A stretch of DNA of 64,000 bases from Hyparrhenia diplandra (lineage: Eukaryota > Streptophyta > Magnoliopsida > Poales > Poaceae): the NCBI GenBank assembly GCA_015847255.1, contig JADLZK010010456.1, positions 62,001-126,000 on the forward strand, written 5' to 3'. The notes under the pieces are model-generated. The model searched no databases. It worked only from the letters and a program-made list of their open reading frames with translations, and was not told the DNA's origin. Shown here piece by piece: positions 1-12,500 of this stretch; positions within the stretch are counted from its first letter, which is position 1, and each line of letters starts with the position of its first letter. Both the position numbers and the translations under genes were made by a program.

Positions 1-213
1 CTTTCGGTCCTGGGAGCACCCGCTCTGCCTATTGTAGTCAAGCAGCAGGGATCTTCCCTAATTAGGGGAGAGTTGGCTTTGTTTTGTTTCATTTCGGTGC
101 TAGAAGAATAAGGAAGGAGTCAAACTTTGTGGTCCGAGTTGAATTCATCTTCATCGGTCAGCTCTGTGGTGATGGCGACATAGGAGGCAGAGGCAGGTAG
201 ACGAGACAGAGAG

Positions 214-3200
214 ATGGCGGAGGCGCACGCGGAGACCATGGATGGGAGCACCTGGGAGGACATGATGCGGAGGATCCTCCCCCCGGGCACTCCCATCCCC
301 GAGGCGCCGCCCAACCTCGACTACTCCATCGCCCTCGAGTACGACGGCCCGCCGGTGCCCTACGACCTCCCCAGGGTGGACCCCGTGGAGATCCCTGCAA
401 TCCCCACCGCGGAGCCAGTGTCCAGTTCCCAGGTGCTCACAGGTCTCCCGGTAGCGCCTGTTGTTGAGCCCATCCGCCTCCCGGTCTCTAGGATCGCCCG
501 CTGCGCAGATCCGGTGGCCGCGCAGGCTGCTGGCAGCTCAGAGTCAGTCCTGCACAACCGGGAGTTCAGCGACGACGACGACGGCGATGATTCCCGCTCA
601 CAGTCGCACGGCTCAGCGCAGAGCTCACCTGGGCCACAGAATAGGCACGAGGGCAGAAGAGCTCCGGTCGTCACCTTCGGCTTCACGCCAGACAGCAAGT
701 ATGAGAGCAAGGAGTTTGAGATGTCCGAGCAGTACGTGGCCGTCACAAAGAAGGAGAAGAGGAGAAGGGCATGCTATCGCTGTGGGAAGAGGAAATGGGA
801 GAGCAAGGAGTCGTGCCTTGTTTGTGATGCGAGGTACTGCAGCTATTGCGTGCTTAGGATGATGGGATCCATGCCAGAAGGGCGCAAGTGCGTCACCTGC
901 ATCGGCCACCCAATCGATGAGTCCAAAAGGTCAAAGCTAGGGAAGAACTCCAGGACGCTTTCGCGGTTGCTCAGCCCGTTGGAAGTAAGGCAGATCTTGA
1001 AAGCTGAGAAGGAGTGCCAAGCGAATCAGCTTCGGCCAGAGCAGCTCATTGTCAATGGTTGCCCGTTGAGGCCCGAGGAGTTAACCGACCTGTTAAGCTG
1101 CTCACGGCCTCCTCAGAAGCTAAAGCCAGGAAAGTATTGGTATGATAAGGAGTCAGGCTTATGGGGAAAGGTAAATCTATCAAGTGCAGAGCTTCTGTGT
1201 GAATTTACTGATTCTGTGCTAATGAAACTGGTGCTTTCACTGATTCTGTGCTAATGAAACTGGTGCTTTCTGATAGGAAGGAGAAAAACCAGACAGGATT
1301 ATTAGTTCCAACCTCAATTTTACTGGGAAGCTTCAGGCCAATGCTAGTAACGGAAACACCCAAGTTTATATGAATGGAAGGGAGATAACAAAGATTGAGC
1401 TGAAAATTCTAAAGGTAACGGTCCCAAATGGAATCATCCTTGCTTTTGGCCAAAACTTTATCACATATCTCTATCTGTCATGTTATTTTGAGTTCCAGTA
1501 CATTAGTTAACTTGAAATATGTTTATTACCTTCCAGCTTACCCAATTTTGATGTTTAATTGTTAATTCTGTTGGTGTAAGCAGACCATTGTAAAAAATTT
1601 TGGCAAAGCATACTGCTGTCCTCCACTCCTTGTTTTTATGATTTCCCAGTTTGCAATGAATTAGAAATTTCCCGTTTGTATTCTGGTCTAGTCTTCAGGA
1701 CTAGCATATCGTAACCAGCAGCATCGTGCGTGATGCTTTCTTTTAGCTAAAAATTCTAGCCCTTTAGTCTATAGCCAAGATTCCAAGACTCTTTTTACCT
1801 ACAGAGAGGCATGGAGTGCACTGTAAAAGAGTTTTTCTGACCCTTTTATTTCACCACTTGCATTATGCTTGCAGGTTGCAAACGTTCAGTGTCCTCGTGA
1901 CACTCATTTTTTTGGGTTTATGATGATGGTCGTTATGAGGAAGAAGGACAAAACAACATAAAAGGAAAAAAAATATGGGAATCAGTATGTATTCTTGGTT
2001 AAAAGGAATTTTATAACAATGCTATTTCTTTCAAAACTTAAGATAGGTATATGCTTATTGCTGATGATGGTTCCTAAACTGTGACCAGGCTCTGACACGT
2101 TTTGCGTGTGCATTATTTTCACTGCCGGTGCCTCGGGAATTCAAATGGAACTAGAGATGAAGTTCCATATACAGCAAGAACTGTCCCTGATTATTTGGAC
2201 CAAAAAGAATACAAAAGCTGCTGCTTCTTGGACCACCTGGTGCTGGTACGAGCACTATATTTAAGCAGGTTTGTTCTGATTCTGTTCATTGATGCCTTTA
2301 GCTCTATAACACTTCTTGCGACGTAACTTTTGTGTAACTGGCCGGCCCTATGTGAGAGATTGCACTGTTATTTAGTAATTCATCTGTGGGGTATATCTTT
2401 GTTGTCTCTGACTGTCTGGTGGTTTTCATTCCAGCATTTGTTCTTGTATGCTTCATGCTGATCTTATTTTTTATGTGTCTTAGGCTAAATACTTGTGCGG
2501 GACTAGGTTCACCCAAGAAGAACTTGAAGGCATCAAACTGATGATCCAAAGCAATATGTTCAAGTATCTTGGGATTTTGCTAGAGGGACCTTGGCGTTTT
2601 GAGGAAGAGGCTTTGTCTAAATTGAATTGCACAATTTCTCAGGGTGAAGAAACTCAGCATGGTAATATGATAGTCATTTACTCTCCTGTTTTTTCCCTCT
2701 TGCAGACAGACACTGTATGATTGAGCTATTTCTGGATGCAGATGAAAGTAAAGCCAACGGATCAAATTCTTGTATATACTCCATAAATGCAAGGCTAAAG
2801 AAATTTTCAGATTGGCTTTTAGATATCATAGCAATGGGTGACCTAGATGCATTCTTCCCTGCTGCAACACGTGAATATGCTCCGTTTGTTGATGAGATGT
2901 GGAAGGACCCCGCCATACAAGCAACATTTAAAAGAAAGGAAGAATTGCATTTTCTCCCTGATGTGGCTGAGCACTTCTTGAGCAGGGTATAACCAGATAG
3001 CTTTTAAATTAACAGAGCTGCAACATGGATCAGCTAGTTTGTATCGTGTGGAGCTGAGTTTTTTATCAAGTTTCTGAATGATTTTTGGTACTATTCTTTG
3101 CATATCCATTGCAGGCCATTGAGGTGTCAAGCAATGAGTATGATCCTTCAGAGAAAGATGTAATCTTTGCCGAAGGAGTAACACAAGGAAATGGGCTAGC

Positions 3201-4093
3201 CTTCATTGAGTTCACACTTGATGATCGCAGCCCAATGTCCGAACCTTATATCGACAACCCTGAGGCACATTCGCAGCCTCTCACCAAGTAATTTCTTAAC
3301 TTACCTTCTGTCCGTGTGTAAAAAGTACACCTCTGAATGATGTGCTCTTTTTCTTCATCAGATATCAGCTGATCAGAGTTAGTGCAAAAGGCATGAATGA
3401 TGGCTGCAAATGGGTGGAAATGTTTGAAGATGTCCGTATGGTAATATTCTGTGTAGCACTCAGTGACTATGACCAATGGGGACCTCCTGTAAGTGGCAGC
3501 AGTCGGCCTCTTGTGAACAAAATGATGCAAAGCAAAGAGTTGTTTGAGGCTACAATCCGGTACGCTAATGTTTTCCTTCTGAGGTTATCTTTTACTAGTG
3601 AATAAGTAATAACTCTAGCATAATGGTGTCCATGAATCAAGTGATTCTCTTGAGTTTGTGATATCGTGTGGGAAGCAATAAAACTTGAATCTCTGTTTGA
3701 GCAGGCAACCATGCTTCTGCGATACCCCATTTGTTCTGGTTCTGAACAAGTATGACCTTTTTGAGGAGAAGATCAACCGCTCGCCCATCTCTAGCTGTGA
3801 GTGGTTCAACGACTTCTGTCCGGTGCGGACGAACCACAACAACCAGTCGCTGGCTCATCAGGCATACTACTACATTGCCATGAAGTTCAAGGACCTGTAC
3901 TTTGCCCAGACGAACGGAAGCTTTTTTGTGTGGCAGGCACGTGCCCGTGAGCGCCAGACTGTGGACGAAGCTTTCAAGTACATAGGGGGAGGTTCTCAAG
4001 TGGGAGGAGGAGAAAGACGAGAACTACTACCAGGAGGAGTCGTTCTACAGCACAACTGAGATGAGCTCCTCCCCGTTCATCAGAGCGGAATGA
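214..4093 (+). CDS. XLG3: Extra-large G protein alpha subunit (XLG3-like), frame-broken
   Basis: Plant XLG proteins pair an N-terminal regulatory region with a G-alpha-like GTPase domain, work with G-beta-gamma at the membrane and nucleus, and act in immunity and development. Exons read as 214-1170, 1277-1414, 1875-1984, 2089-2268, 2484-2661, 2706-2986, 3115-3287, 3362-3559 and 3705-4093, all with AG/GT borders. The N terminus has the XLG3-type LPPGTPIPE and LDYSIALEYDGPPVPYDLPR motifs. Around residues 187-230 lies a Cys-rich zinc-binding-like block (CYRCGKRK, CSYCVLRM, KCVTCIG). The GTPase part shows a P-loop-like GPPGAGTSTIFKQ, FEDVRMVIFCVAL and the base-binding NKYD motif. Corrected length is about 868 aa, normal for the family. 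Reading frame is lost at the T-run 1907-1913, near 2133-2137, at the A-run 2202-2206 and at the G-run 3985-3989; as written the last exon stops at 4059, while the homologous frame ends at 4093. Family is certain; the XLG3 subtype is inferred from the N terminus. Confidence 0.88.
1207..1270. repeat. Perfect 32-bp tandem duplication in XLG intron 1
   Basis: Two identical 32-bp units (1207-1238 and 1239-1270) lie between the exon 1 donor at 1171 and the acceptor ending at 1276. The second copy abuts the acceptor, so intron 1 is only 106 bp. The identity suggests a recent event. Confidence 0.95.
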
Positions 4094-4826
4094 GATGGCG
4101 GGCACTTGCTGATTGATTTTATTTTAGCTGATTTCGTGTGGTACATACAGACGCAAGACTGAATCATTATTAGTGTATATTATTTAATTGATTTGCTTAT
4201 TCGTATTGTAAGTGTGTATTTTAGTGCTAAGGCATATAAGAATCACGAATGTGCTGTTAGTACTGCTGCTGTTAACTGTTGGTGCATTGTATTTACCAGT
4301 ACTAATTTTACCCAGCTGGCAGATACAGAGAAGACAAAATGTATGCCCCTTGGACTAGCAGAATCATTGATTGCAAACATCAGCGTACTCAGCTTGTGAT
4401 TTTTTGGGCAGTGAGCACGCATCCTGTTCAAAATTTTGTTTGTGAATTTTTTATCAGTGAATGGTGTGCTTTGACGTGCTGGCCTCTGGCCAAAGGTGGC
4501 AAGTGCATAGCTGAACAAAGGCTGCTGCTCAGTCTCAGGTTTGCCGTACAACGAGCACAAATATGCTATGTAGCGAGATCAATGCATACAGCGTCGCCAT
4601 TTTCAACACTAATATGAGAAAAAAAGAACAAGCATCTCATCAAAATTATTTTTCATCTGTCTTTGTTACTTGCACTTGATTTTCACAATTTGACGCAATA
4701 ATAACATCCAACTTATATCTCAAAACCAGCATCCGACTAATATCTAGAATAACATAAGGTAAGATTCTGTCCCTGCAACACGCCTGCTGCCGATGGAATG
4801 GAAGGGTAGCCTAAACTCCAAATAAT
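4094..4826. other. Convergent 3' intergenic region between XLG and Cpn60 beta
   Basis: This AT-rich stretch should hold the 3' UTRs of both neighbours, which face each other. Short open frames here have no recognisable similarity. No repeat or RNA gene was seen. Confidence 0.6.
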
Positions 4827-7800
4827 TTAGAACCCAAAACCTGAAAAAAAAAACCAACACAAATTAACACGACTGTTGCCATTGCTCGTGAAGCTAACCA
4901 TCAGATTGATGGGCACCCACACGTACCTGAGCCACCACCCATTGGGTTGGCAGGAGCAGGTGCTTGCTCAGGCTCCTTGATGTCAACGACAACGGCATCA
5001 GAGGTGATGAAGGTTTTTCGCCACCGACGCAGCATGCTCCAAGCAGCACCTCACAACCTGTTTTTGCAAAAGGAAATCCTCATATCACCTAAATCTTTCT
5101 TTTCATAGCAACACAAGGCATTGCTTCTGCAGAAACACACCTTGGTGGGATCAATGATACCAGCAGCCATCAAATCCTCGTACTTCCCTGTAGCTGCATT
5201 GTACCCGTACCTGAAGTTCTCATTGGCAAGAACCTGAATATCAACAAGTTCCAAACTTGTTAAGCACAAGTTGCACAACCCCTGACTAATAACGGGCACA
5301 ATTTGAGCACAAACCTTCTCAGTAACCACACTGCCATTAACACCTGCATTCTTTGCAATCAATTTAAGTGGATAGCTCAAGGACTTCCTTACGATTTCAG
5401 CCCCAATCTTGTAAAGGAAAAACAGGGGCAAAAAGGTCACCATCGATGGAATACAAAACAGAACCTTAATCAAAGGATAACATGGGGTAGGGTGACATTA
5501 AACAACTAATAAAATTTGGAACCTACCTTCTGTTCGTCATTCTCAAGGGTTTCTATAATTGCATCAACTTTTGATGCAAGCCTCAGAAGGGTACAGCCAC
5601 CACCGACAACAATACCTTCCTCAACTGCTGCCTGCAAATATAGAAAACTATCAACCAACAAGGACTGATACTAATAGGATTTTAAGAAATCAACACAGTG
5701 CAAATAGGGCATCAGAAGGCTATGTGAATGGGAACGTACAAGTATACTACTATATTGTGCCTAGCACCAGATGCATTTCAGCAACACGAATAGCATTTAC
5801 CTTTGTAGCATTCAGGGCATCCTCAACCCTCAGTTTCTTTTCCTTAAGCTCAGTTTCTGTCTGCGCTCCTACCTACAAAGCACAAATCATGTTCTAGTTG
5901 TTTTATTCTTCTAAGCATGCTAAATACACCAAGAGGCACCTAAGGTTTAACATTGGGCTTTACCTGAATGACAGCAACACCACCAGAGAGTTTAGCTATC
6001 CTCTCGTTTAGTTTTTCTTTCTCATATTCTTGTTCAGTAGCCTGAAAAATTGATGTTAGGGAACCATTAATAAAGCATTTTTTTTCCAAATCAAAAGTGC
6101 CTTGCGGAGACATGCAAGACAAGGGAATGCAGATTATCTCTATTAGCAAATGAGGGCTGTCAAAAGGAATTGATAAAAGGAGAAACACAAGAGAAATTAA
6201 AATTCTTCAGAATCTTCAGAATGCAAACCTCAATTTGGTTCTTGATTTGTGTCACCCTTTTGTTTACTTCCTCCTGTGTAGTGCCATCTCCCACTATTGT
6301 TGTTGAATCCTTGGTTACTACAACCTTGGCAGCAGTTCCTAGGACCTGATTGTCTGCCTTGTCTAAGGATAATCCAACTTCTTCTCTGATGACAGTGCCT
6401 GCATGGAGGATGGCCAATGAAAACGATCAGCTGGCACAAAAAAAAATGGTATATCAAATCATAACTAAAGATAAAGTTCACCTCCAGTGAGAGTGGCAAT
6501 GTCATCAAGATATTGACTCTTGCGCTCTCCAAAACCAGGGGCCTTGATAGCAGCAATCTTCAATGCCCCTCTAAGCCTATTAACCACAAGGGTTGCAAGA
6601 GCTTCCTGCTCAATATCCTCTGCGACAATTAGAATTGGATATCCACTTCTAATAGCGTCCTCCAGGATAGTGATAAGATCTCTGGCATTGTTAATTTTCT
6701 TGTCCACAAGGAGCAGCTGGTAATAGAATTAAAATCACCGTAAGCGTACAGAAGTCATAAGAACTACTATTACTAAATAGTACTACACGATTTTCAGTAC
6801 AATGATGAAGGGAGCATCAAACCTTGCAGTTCTCATACTCGACTGTCATTTTTTCACTGTCAGTTACAAAGTAGGGAGAAATATAGCCACGGTCAAACTG
6901 CATTCCCTCAACAACATAAAGGTTATTTTCAGCACTCTTTCCTTCTTCTAGTGTGACCACTCCCTGCCGCCCAACCTTTTTCATAGCCTCAGCTATCATA
7001 TTCCCAATTTCATAGTTATTTCCAGCACTAACTGCAGCAACATCAGCAAGCTCACTGTCCTCAACCTGTAGTGTCAAATGATAGTCCAACATATTCAAAA
7101 TTTTGAAGAAGGAATAGTATTCTTGAAAGTTGAAATGAATAAAATTCAAATGGGGATCAATGGTCACAACTACAACTGACTGTAAAAAGTACCAAAATAT
7201 CAGGTCTGTACAATCTATGCACAGTTCAACTGGAAAAGAGGTATGCACAATAACACACTACACAACAATCAGATAACTCTGGAGGAAAACAATGAAATAA
7301 AAAAATACAGAGCAGACAACATATAGCTTTGAAGAAGGAAAATTGGATGAACTCGTGCAGCATGTGTCTTGGAAACATGGTGGCTTCATAACAAGATCCC
7401 ATTGCTCTGGAGTCTGGACTTATGCACACATTCAAACGATATATAGACACACAAGCAGGTCCAGATAAAGCTCATATTGAGATGTATGACAGTAAACGTC
7501 TCGTTGACGGTAATCAGGGTCAGCCAACCACCCTATGTGTAGCTTGTATGGAGTGCAGTGTGCTAAAGCCATCAAATATATTCAGGTGCTCAGTGAGATT
7601 GTAGTGTAGTGAAGCGATTGTTCAACGGTGAAGATAACAAGGAACACAGAAATGTATTTCAAAAGTTACCTCCTTGGACATCTTTTGGAGTTCGCTGACT
7701 AGCGCTTTGGCTGTTTTCTCAATACCACGGGTGATCTGCACTGGATTAGCACCAGCAGCTACAACCTGGAGAAAGTAGCAAAATCCTCTAGATCTTGAGA

Positions 7801-8580
7801 CGAGCAAAACAGCGACGATATACATACCCTGAGACATGAGGTTTTATATTAGCATGTACCTTTACACCCTCAGTAATCATCCCTTGAGCAAGGACGACCG
7901 AAGTGGTTGTCCCATCACCAGCCAAGTCATTTGTTTTAGCAGCAGCTTGGCGGACCAATTTAGCACCAATATTTTCGACAGGGTCCTCAAGTTCAACCTG
8001 GTGCATGGCCACAGCCCAGAACAGATGAGGAAACACAGCCGCCACAACAAGTTACAGCAGAGCATGGTTGCAGTATGAACAAGAAGAAACGATGGTAAAT
8101 CTGTAGTCAGATCAGATGTGCACCTCCTTTGCCACAGTGACACCATCGTTGACAATTTTAGGTGAGCCATACTTGCTCTCGAGGACTACATTTCGTCCCT
8201 TTGGTCCAAGAGTAACCCCAACGAGATCTGCAAGCTTGTTGACCCCATTCTGACATAGGAAAATCAAGTAATAAGAAACGCCAAGACGGCAAACTTGAAC
8301 GTGAGGAGCAGCAGTGGTCTTCTAGTCAAAGAGTGATTGATTATAGGTCTGTCAGGCAACTCACTTGCAGTTTCCTAATAGCCGAGCCATCCTTGTTGAA
8401 GTGCAGCTCCTTTGCGGCGTTTACTCTGAAGTTGCACTTCCTCTGAGGCCTCGTCTTGCGCGGAAGCGAAACCAGCGAGGGTGAGACGAGGGAAAGGTGC
8501 TTCTTGGGCGTAGCGAGCGCAACGCCGGCAGATGCAGGCTTGATGCCGCAAGTGGAAGCGGTCCCGAACGCTGAAGCCAT
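4827..8580 (-). CDS. CPN60B: Chloroplast chaperonin 60 subunit beta (RuBisCO large subunit-binding protein beta)
   Basis: Group I chaperonin of the stroma that forms mixed alpha/beta 14-mers and folds RuBisCO large subunit and other plastid proteins with ATP. Fourteen exons on the minus strand: 8365-8580, 8124-8249, 7860-7997, 7670-7765, 6823-7065, 6482-6716, 6229-6398, 5964-6041, 5801-5872, 5527-5631, 5315-5407, 5141-5233, 4927-5057 and 4827-4840. Exon lengths fit a continuous frame of about 602 aa, the family length. The first exon encodes a Ser/Ala/Lys-rich transit peptide (about 53 aa) followed by AKELHFNKDGSAIRKLQ. Chaperonin signatures include GVTLGPKGRNVVLESKYG and the nucleotide-binding GDGTTTS. 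The tiny last exon adds a Gly/Phe tail and stop. One frame break is seen: five T at 5014-5018 (AAAAA in the sense strand), where four restore the conserved VAKTF. Everything else is intact, so a sequencing error is likely. Confidence 0.95.
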
Positions 8581-9568
8581 GGATTGATGGTGGCTACTGC
8601 AAGAAATTTGAAGGTCTGCATCAGCAATCAGCGTAACCACACCGCCACCGCCACCCGCCGGTGGACGGCTGGATGGATGGGTCGTCGATCCGGCGCCGGC
8701 GGCAACAACAAAGGAAGAATCGATGGTTTACCTGGATGGATGCGGGCAGCCGCGAGGAGAAGGAGAATGGAATGTCAACGGGGGATCAATCGATCGATCG
8801 ATCAAAATCAGATTTTCGATTCGCAGCTGCTAGGGTTTAAGAGGGAGGGAGCGATCGATCGATCGGCTGACAGTGACAGGTTGTTTGGGAGATGAAGGAA
8901 GCATCTAGAAGGCCCAAACCGAGGCCCAGGCCCAACAGCATATGCCTTCCTTCAAGACCCAGCAAGTTTTAAAGCTCAACAAAAGATAAAAACAAAGCAA
9001 ACTAAAGCAGCGTTTTTTATTTTTTATTTTTTTAAAAAAAAACTGGACTGCTAATCCAAACTGCATCCATGCTTTTGCTTTCCTTGTCAAATTGAGTAGT
9101 AGTAGTTCAAAAAATAAAGGCAAAGGTGAAATAAAGATAGGCGTGTCTCTAGACAATGCCAAAAGGCAAAGGCTAAACACACAAAGTTCAGATGCTAGAC
9201 TTGTCACTTGATATTCCGTCTTCCGGTCCCGGAATGTTTCAGCAAACAAATTCAGCACAATAACGGCTGCTTATCCCTGATAGCGTCGAGCTCTATCAGG
9301 GCCTTCATCAAGAGCTCACTAGTACTCCCTCCCAATCAACTCTACTTTTGTCTCTACAAGAACAGGAACAGAAAAAGAACATGCTGCTAAAGTGCCAACA
9401 TATATAATTATTAAAGGCCAGGTAAAAGGAGAGAGAGAATATATATTATCGGATCACTCAAGATATCTCTGGATTCATCTGTCAGGTTACTACATAACTT
9501 TACTTGAGCGACTAGTTAGCATAGTTAATTAAACACACAACATCCCGAAACTAAACTAAGATAAAAAA
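8581..9568. other. CPN60B 5' region and EDR2-like 3' region
   Basis: The part next to 8580 holds the CPN60B leader and promoter, with GATC-rich runs near 8787-8805 and 8851-8863 and the site II cluster at 8911. The part toward 9568 is AT-rich and should hold the 3' UTR of the EDR2-like gene. No other gene was recognised. Confidence 0.5.
8911..8936. promoter_or_regulatory. Cluster of three GGCCCA (site II / TGGGCC) motifs upstream of CPN60B
   Basis: Three GGCCCA hexamers fall within 26 bp, about 330 bp upstream of the CPN60B start codon. In the gene's own orientation they read TGGGCC, the TCP-binding site II element common in plant housekeeping and organelle-protein genes. Function is inferred from motif and position. 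Confidence 0.5.
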
Positions 9569-12500
9569 TCAGTTGGTTTTCTTGGACGAATCATCCTCTG
9601 AGGAAACATTGTTGTTGTTATCGTTGCTGCTGCTGCTACTGTCATTTGATGCGTTGCTAAGATCAGGAACTACTGCAGTGGCCGGTTCGACATGTGCTAG
9701 CCGAGCTGCGCCTATCACCTGCTCCGGTAGCTCCTCGTATGTGTTGGCCTGACGAGGTGGTTCAGAGTATAGCAGTCAGTCAGTGCAAATATCAATAAAT
9801 GCATTTAAAAAAAAAACTCAATACATGCATTGTACTATTATTGATCTTTAACAGAATGCAAACAAAAAAAAATGTCAAGGGGACCTATTAGTCACCTGTA
9901 TTAAGAAGGCCATATCAACTACTAATGTCGTCACCACACCAAACACAAGACCCAAAACTCCATTTGCTACTGCCGAAGATCCAATGTCAACGTCCACCTA
10001 AAAAATGAGACAAATTGGGTTGGACTCGATTGCAGTATTAATAGGCAACCTCCTGAAACATTGTTCGCTAAGTAGAACACCCAGCCCAAATGGGTTGACT
10101 CAAACACACCATGCATCTTCGTGTCCTTCTTCCCTGCCTTATGGACATATAAGATGAAACGAGATACTATGCAAGCATAGTTCGATCCACAGACAAATAC
10201 AAAAGATTTCATGACTCACCTCCAAGTACGCAGGACCTCGAACATAACTACAATCAACAGCCTTTCCCAACAGACAAGGGGTGCTTCCAACACTCTGTCG
10301 CACTATCCAGGAGCCCTGAACAGTTTTTTATACTGTTAAATAAATAGGAACTGAATAATACAGAACTACTACTGCACCGTAAGTAACTACTATGTCAGAG
10401 TAGACCTTGGGAACGGATGGTATAAGCTTTAGCCTGCTATTGCGGAATTCATCATCTCCATCAAAAAAGCGCTGTAGTAACAATCCCTTTTTCAAGGTAT
10501 TTGTGACAAAATACATGACCAAGCTGTACTGAGTTGATCCAGGAATCTACAAGAGGAAACTAACTTCAGCAAAATCCTTCAAATAGACCAATAATAAAGA
10601 TCATAGGGTAAGTCTTCGTGAATTCCAACTTACCTGTATGTTGACAACAAATGTATGCATCCCTCTCTCAGCAGCAACCTAGGAAAGTGGCAAAATGGGC
10701 AGATACATGAAAGCATTGGCCTTACTTGGATGAAGGCGTGGATTACAAGAGGAACCACAAACTGATTACGTCCAGCCATCCTACTTTTAACAATTGTTCT
10801 CATTTTACCAATGGGTAAACCTTCAAAAGGTCCTAAACTGTTCTTTCTATTTACCTGAGCAACACAACCCTTCTGTCTGGCAACATTATCCATGCGCTTG
10901 GTGTCCTTAAACCAGTCAATGGCTGCAAGCTCCATGAGATAACTTGCTGCAGGGATCTGTAACTTGGATACAAGTGTGTGTTAAAGTTCTTCATGCAAGC
11001 CTTTAAAAAAAAAAAAAACAGGTACTGCCAAGCAATAAAACACAAAGCTGGAAGGTTTTGACCTTCGATTTGTCTTGTGGGAAGTTCTTGCTACGAACTT
11101 TAAAGATCTTGCTATCAGGTACTGTCCAACAATTGCGGCTTTTCTCCTCAGGATCACGATGAAGAATACCCGAAAAACAAGATAAATCAATCTTTTCTGG
11201 AGGCTCATCTGCAATAAAGATACGCTATCGCGGTTATGGCAAAAAGTAATGATACCAGTCTCAGTAACTTGATAGTAGGCATGAGAATAGATCAACAGAA
11301 TAATATAGGGCAAGATAGGGAATCAAACCTGTGCGCTTGGTATCATTACCAGATTTGTTCGGGTCTTCCTGTATATTGGTTTTGGTCAAGGTTAGGTATG
11401 ATGATAGAAAACATGTTAAAAAAAAATTCAAAAGCAAATGGTAGGGAAAACATGTGTAAATTGCAGGTGATATTTCAGGATATGGAACTCGATAGGGTTG
11501 GACATTATTATAATTTTTACCAAGTATTACATTCAAAAAAAAAAAATATAATTTTACCAAGTAAAGAAGTCATATAGGTATTCTCATAGAGTAGTCTAGT
11601 ACAGTAAGCACCTCTATATCAGCTTCAGGAACCTGATAATCATCGTCGTCGTCTGATTCTTCGTCAATCATTCCCATGTTTTTATGTGCTTTGGTGTCAA
11701 CTTCTTGAAGCTTATGATTTTTGGCTCTGAATCCGCATCAAACATTGTTTCCATTACTGGAATCCTTGGGATTATATGGATTTCATCTGTTTGGGAAAAA
11801 TATTCACACAATCCTAGGGGTAGGCGCAAAACATAAGAACCAAAATGAATCAGTTGGAGAACAGCACTATGTAGTCACACTGACATGCTAAGTTGGAGTT
11901 GTTAGTTACTGTATGCATGAAAATAACAGTTTTTTTTAATACCTGCAACACAGTTTAGTATCTGCAGCAAAGAATGATACTGAAAGGAAAGAGAGTAGTT
12001 CAGGAACCATCCCTTCAGGTCAATCTGCATAAGGTGCTGAACCTGAGTACGGGGTCTCCCATTGCGACACTTGAGAGGAGAAATCTTGAAACCTCCACCT
12101 GTATTAGGAGAAATATTAGGAAGAGAAAAAACAAAGGACCAGAAGTTGACATTTTTGTCTGGTTTATATTTGGAGTATTCCATACTCTAAGGCAGATGAA
12201 GATTTAATATGTGCCGAAGGAAAATTACTTTCAATGAATGCCCTCACATATCCTCGCTGCCTACCACAGTTAGGATGCTCTATTGACCGGAACAGCACAA
12301 CTGCATATGTGCACACAATGTGTCAAAGAGAAGGCACTGCTGGCATCAAATTAAGGTCATAGGAGAAAAGAACAATAAAAATTACCGTAACTTCCATCAT
12401 CGTTACGACGCCAATACCGAGCATAGCAAAGATCTCGAGGCCAGACTAGCCTGTATAGTTAACGTTGATAGAAAATCCGTTGGCCACAGTCAGAAGCAAA